This document shows positions 63,272 through 64,000 of a stretch of 64,000 bases of DNA, in pieces. Position 1 is the first letter of the stretch. The number at the start of each line of letters is the position of its first letter. Position numbers and translations under genes: made by a program. The notes below the pieces were generated by a model. That model had not been told where the DNA came from. It ran no database searches and was given only the letters and a program-made list of their open reading frames with translations. The DNA lies in assembly GCA_016794785.1 (NCBI GenBank), contig JAEUHC010000027.1, forward strand, positions 496,001 to 560,000. Reading direction: 5' to 3'. Source of the DNA: Opitutaceae bacterium (GTDB lineage Bacteria; Verrucomicrobiota; Verrucomicrobiia; Opitutales; Opitutaceae).

Positions 63272-64000
63272 ATGAAATCCCGCCGCGCTCTCGCCACTGC
63301 CCTGCTCTTCACGCTCATCCCAGCCGCGCTCGCCACCGACTGGCCGGCCTGGCGCGGTCCGGCGCGCGACGGCCACGCCGCCGCCGATCAGCGGGCGCCC
63401 ATCAAATGGAGCGAGACCGAAAACGTTCTCTGGCGCACACCGGTTCGCGGCCGGGGCCACGGCTCGCCGACGGTGGTCGGCAACCGCATCTATCTCGCCA
63501 CCGCGGACCACGCGACGCAGGAGCAACTCGTCCTCGCGCTCGATCGCGCGACGGGCCGCGAAGTCTGGGCCACGGTCGTCCATCGCGGAGGGCTGGAGAC
63601 CGGCGGCCATCGCAACAGCTCGCAGGCCTCCGCATCCGTGGTCTGGGATGGCGATCGCCTGCTGATTAATTTTCTCAACGCCAAGGCCATCCACACCACC
63701 GCACTCGATCCCGCGGGGAAGATTCTCTGGCAAACACGGGTCGACAGCTATGTGCCGCACCAAGGGTTCGGCGCGTCGCCGGTGGTGCATGAGTCACTGG
63801 TCCTCGTCGCCGCCGACCACCGCGGCGGCGGCAAACTCGCCGCCCTCGATCGCCGCACCGGCCAGCTCGTGTGGGAGCACGCGCGCCCGAAAATCGCCAA
63901 CTATGCCTCGCCCGCGATCATCACCGCCGCCGGTCGCACGCAGGTCGTGCTCGGTGGCTGCAACCTCCTCGTGAGCCTCGATCCCCTGACCGGGAAGAAA
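63272..64000 (+). CDS. PQQ-like beta-propeller protein, cut by window edge
   Basis: The first 243 codons of a further exported propeller protein; no stop is reached before the window ends. A signal peptide (about 1-21, LLFTLIPAALA) is followed by TDWPAWRGPARDGHAAADQR. Repeats include LALDRATGREVWATVVHR and LAALDRRTGQLVWEHARPK. It is the only plus-strand member of the local propeller group. Confidence 0.85.
   Translation, partial: MKSRRALATALLFTLIPAALATDWPAWRGPARDGHAAADQRAPIKWSETENVLWRTPVRGRGHGSPTVVGNRIYLATADHATQEQLVLALDRATGREVWATVVHRGGLETGGHRNSSQASASVVWDGDRLLINFLNAKAIHTTALDPAGKILWQTRVDSYVPHQGFGASPVVHESLVLVAADHRGGGKLAALDRRTGQLVWEHARPKIANYASPAIITAAGRTQVVLGGCNLLVSLDPLTGKK

Overview
The window is high-GC bacterial DNA that most resembles Verrucomicrobia, probably the family Opitutaceae. 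The grounds are a protein with a VPDSG-type C-terminal sorting signal, very many secreted PQQ-like beta-propeller proteins, TonB receptors with a carboxypeptidase-regulatory N-terminus, a sulfatase, a sialate-O-acetylesterase-like enzyme, and few clear Shine-Dalgarno sites. The taxon is an inference from gene content. I saw no rRNA, tRNA, CRISPR array or transposase gene.

Layout. 1-5 kb: proS, a small membrane protein, an argA-type N-acetylglutamate synthase, and a lower-GC three-helix membrane protein followed by fused relics of the ridA and argA 3' ends. 5-13.5 kb: a TonB receptor, ridA, a THI5-like binding protein, an amidase, an amidohydrolase and a LolC/E-type permease. 13.5-17 kb: lysS and a caspase/EACC1-like two-gene module, a likely biological-conflict system. 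17-28.5 kb: mainly core metabolism (SASA esterase, inactive rhomboid-like protein, amidohydrolase, yicC, trpB, STAS protein, acnA, peroxiredoxin, tyrS).

28.6-48.7 kb: sixteen consecutive minus-strand genes. The central part (28.6-41.2 kb) looks like one specialised pathway. It has a LuxE-like acyl-adenylating enzyme, a LuxC/ALDH-like reductase, an iron alcohol dehydrogenase, a HemN-like radical SAM protein, a chorismate-lyase-like protein, an FAD oxidoreductase, a glycosyltransferase, a hotdog thioesterase, an EamA-like protein and a PaaK-like ligase. Together they suggest activation, reduction and glycosylation of a carboxylic, perhaps aromatic, acid. Upstream lie PQQ-like propellers and a second TonB receptor that may be part of the same minus-strand block.

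48.8-54.5 kb: a sulfatase, then a lower-GC defence patch with a PaeR7I-like restriction-modification pair, a decayed type I hsdR fragment, a frameshifted DUF5615 toxin with its DUF433 antitoxin, and an orphan antitoxin-like gene. 54.5-64 kb: an esterase, a DUF4380-like secreted protein, a VPDSG-sorted protein and five more PQQ-like propellers, the last cut by the window edge.

A family of short palindromes that begin GTAG and end CTAC (REPIN-like) is scattered between genes. One copy sits exactly in codon phase inside the iron alcohol dehydrogenase gene and adds 16 residues. Another lies in the translated N-terminal region of a PQQ-like lipoprotein.
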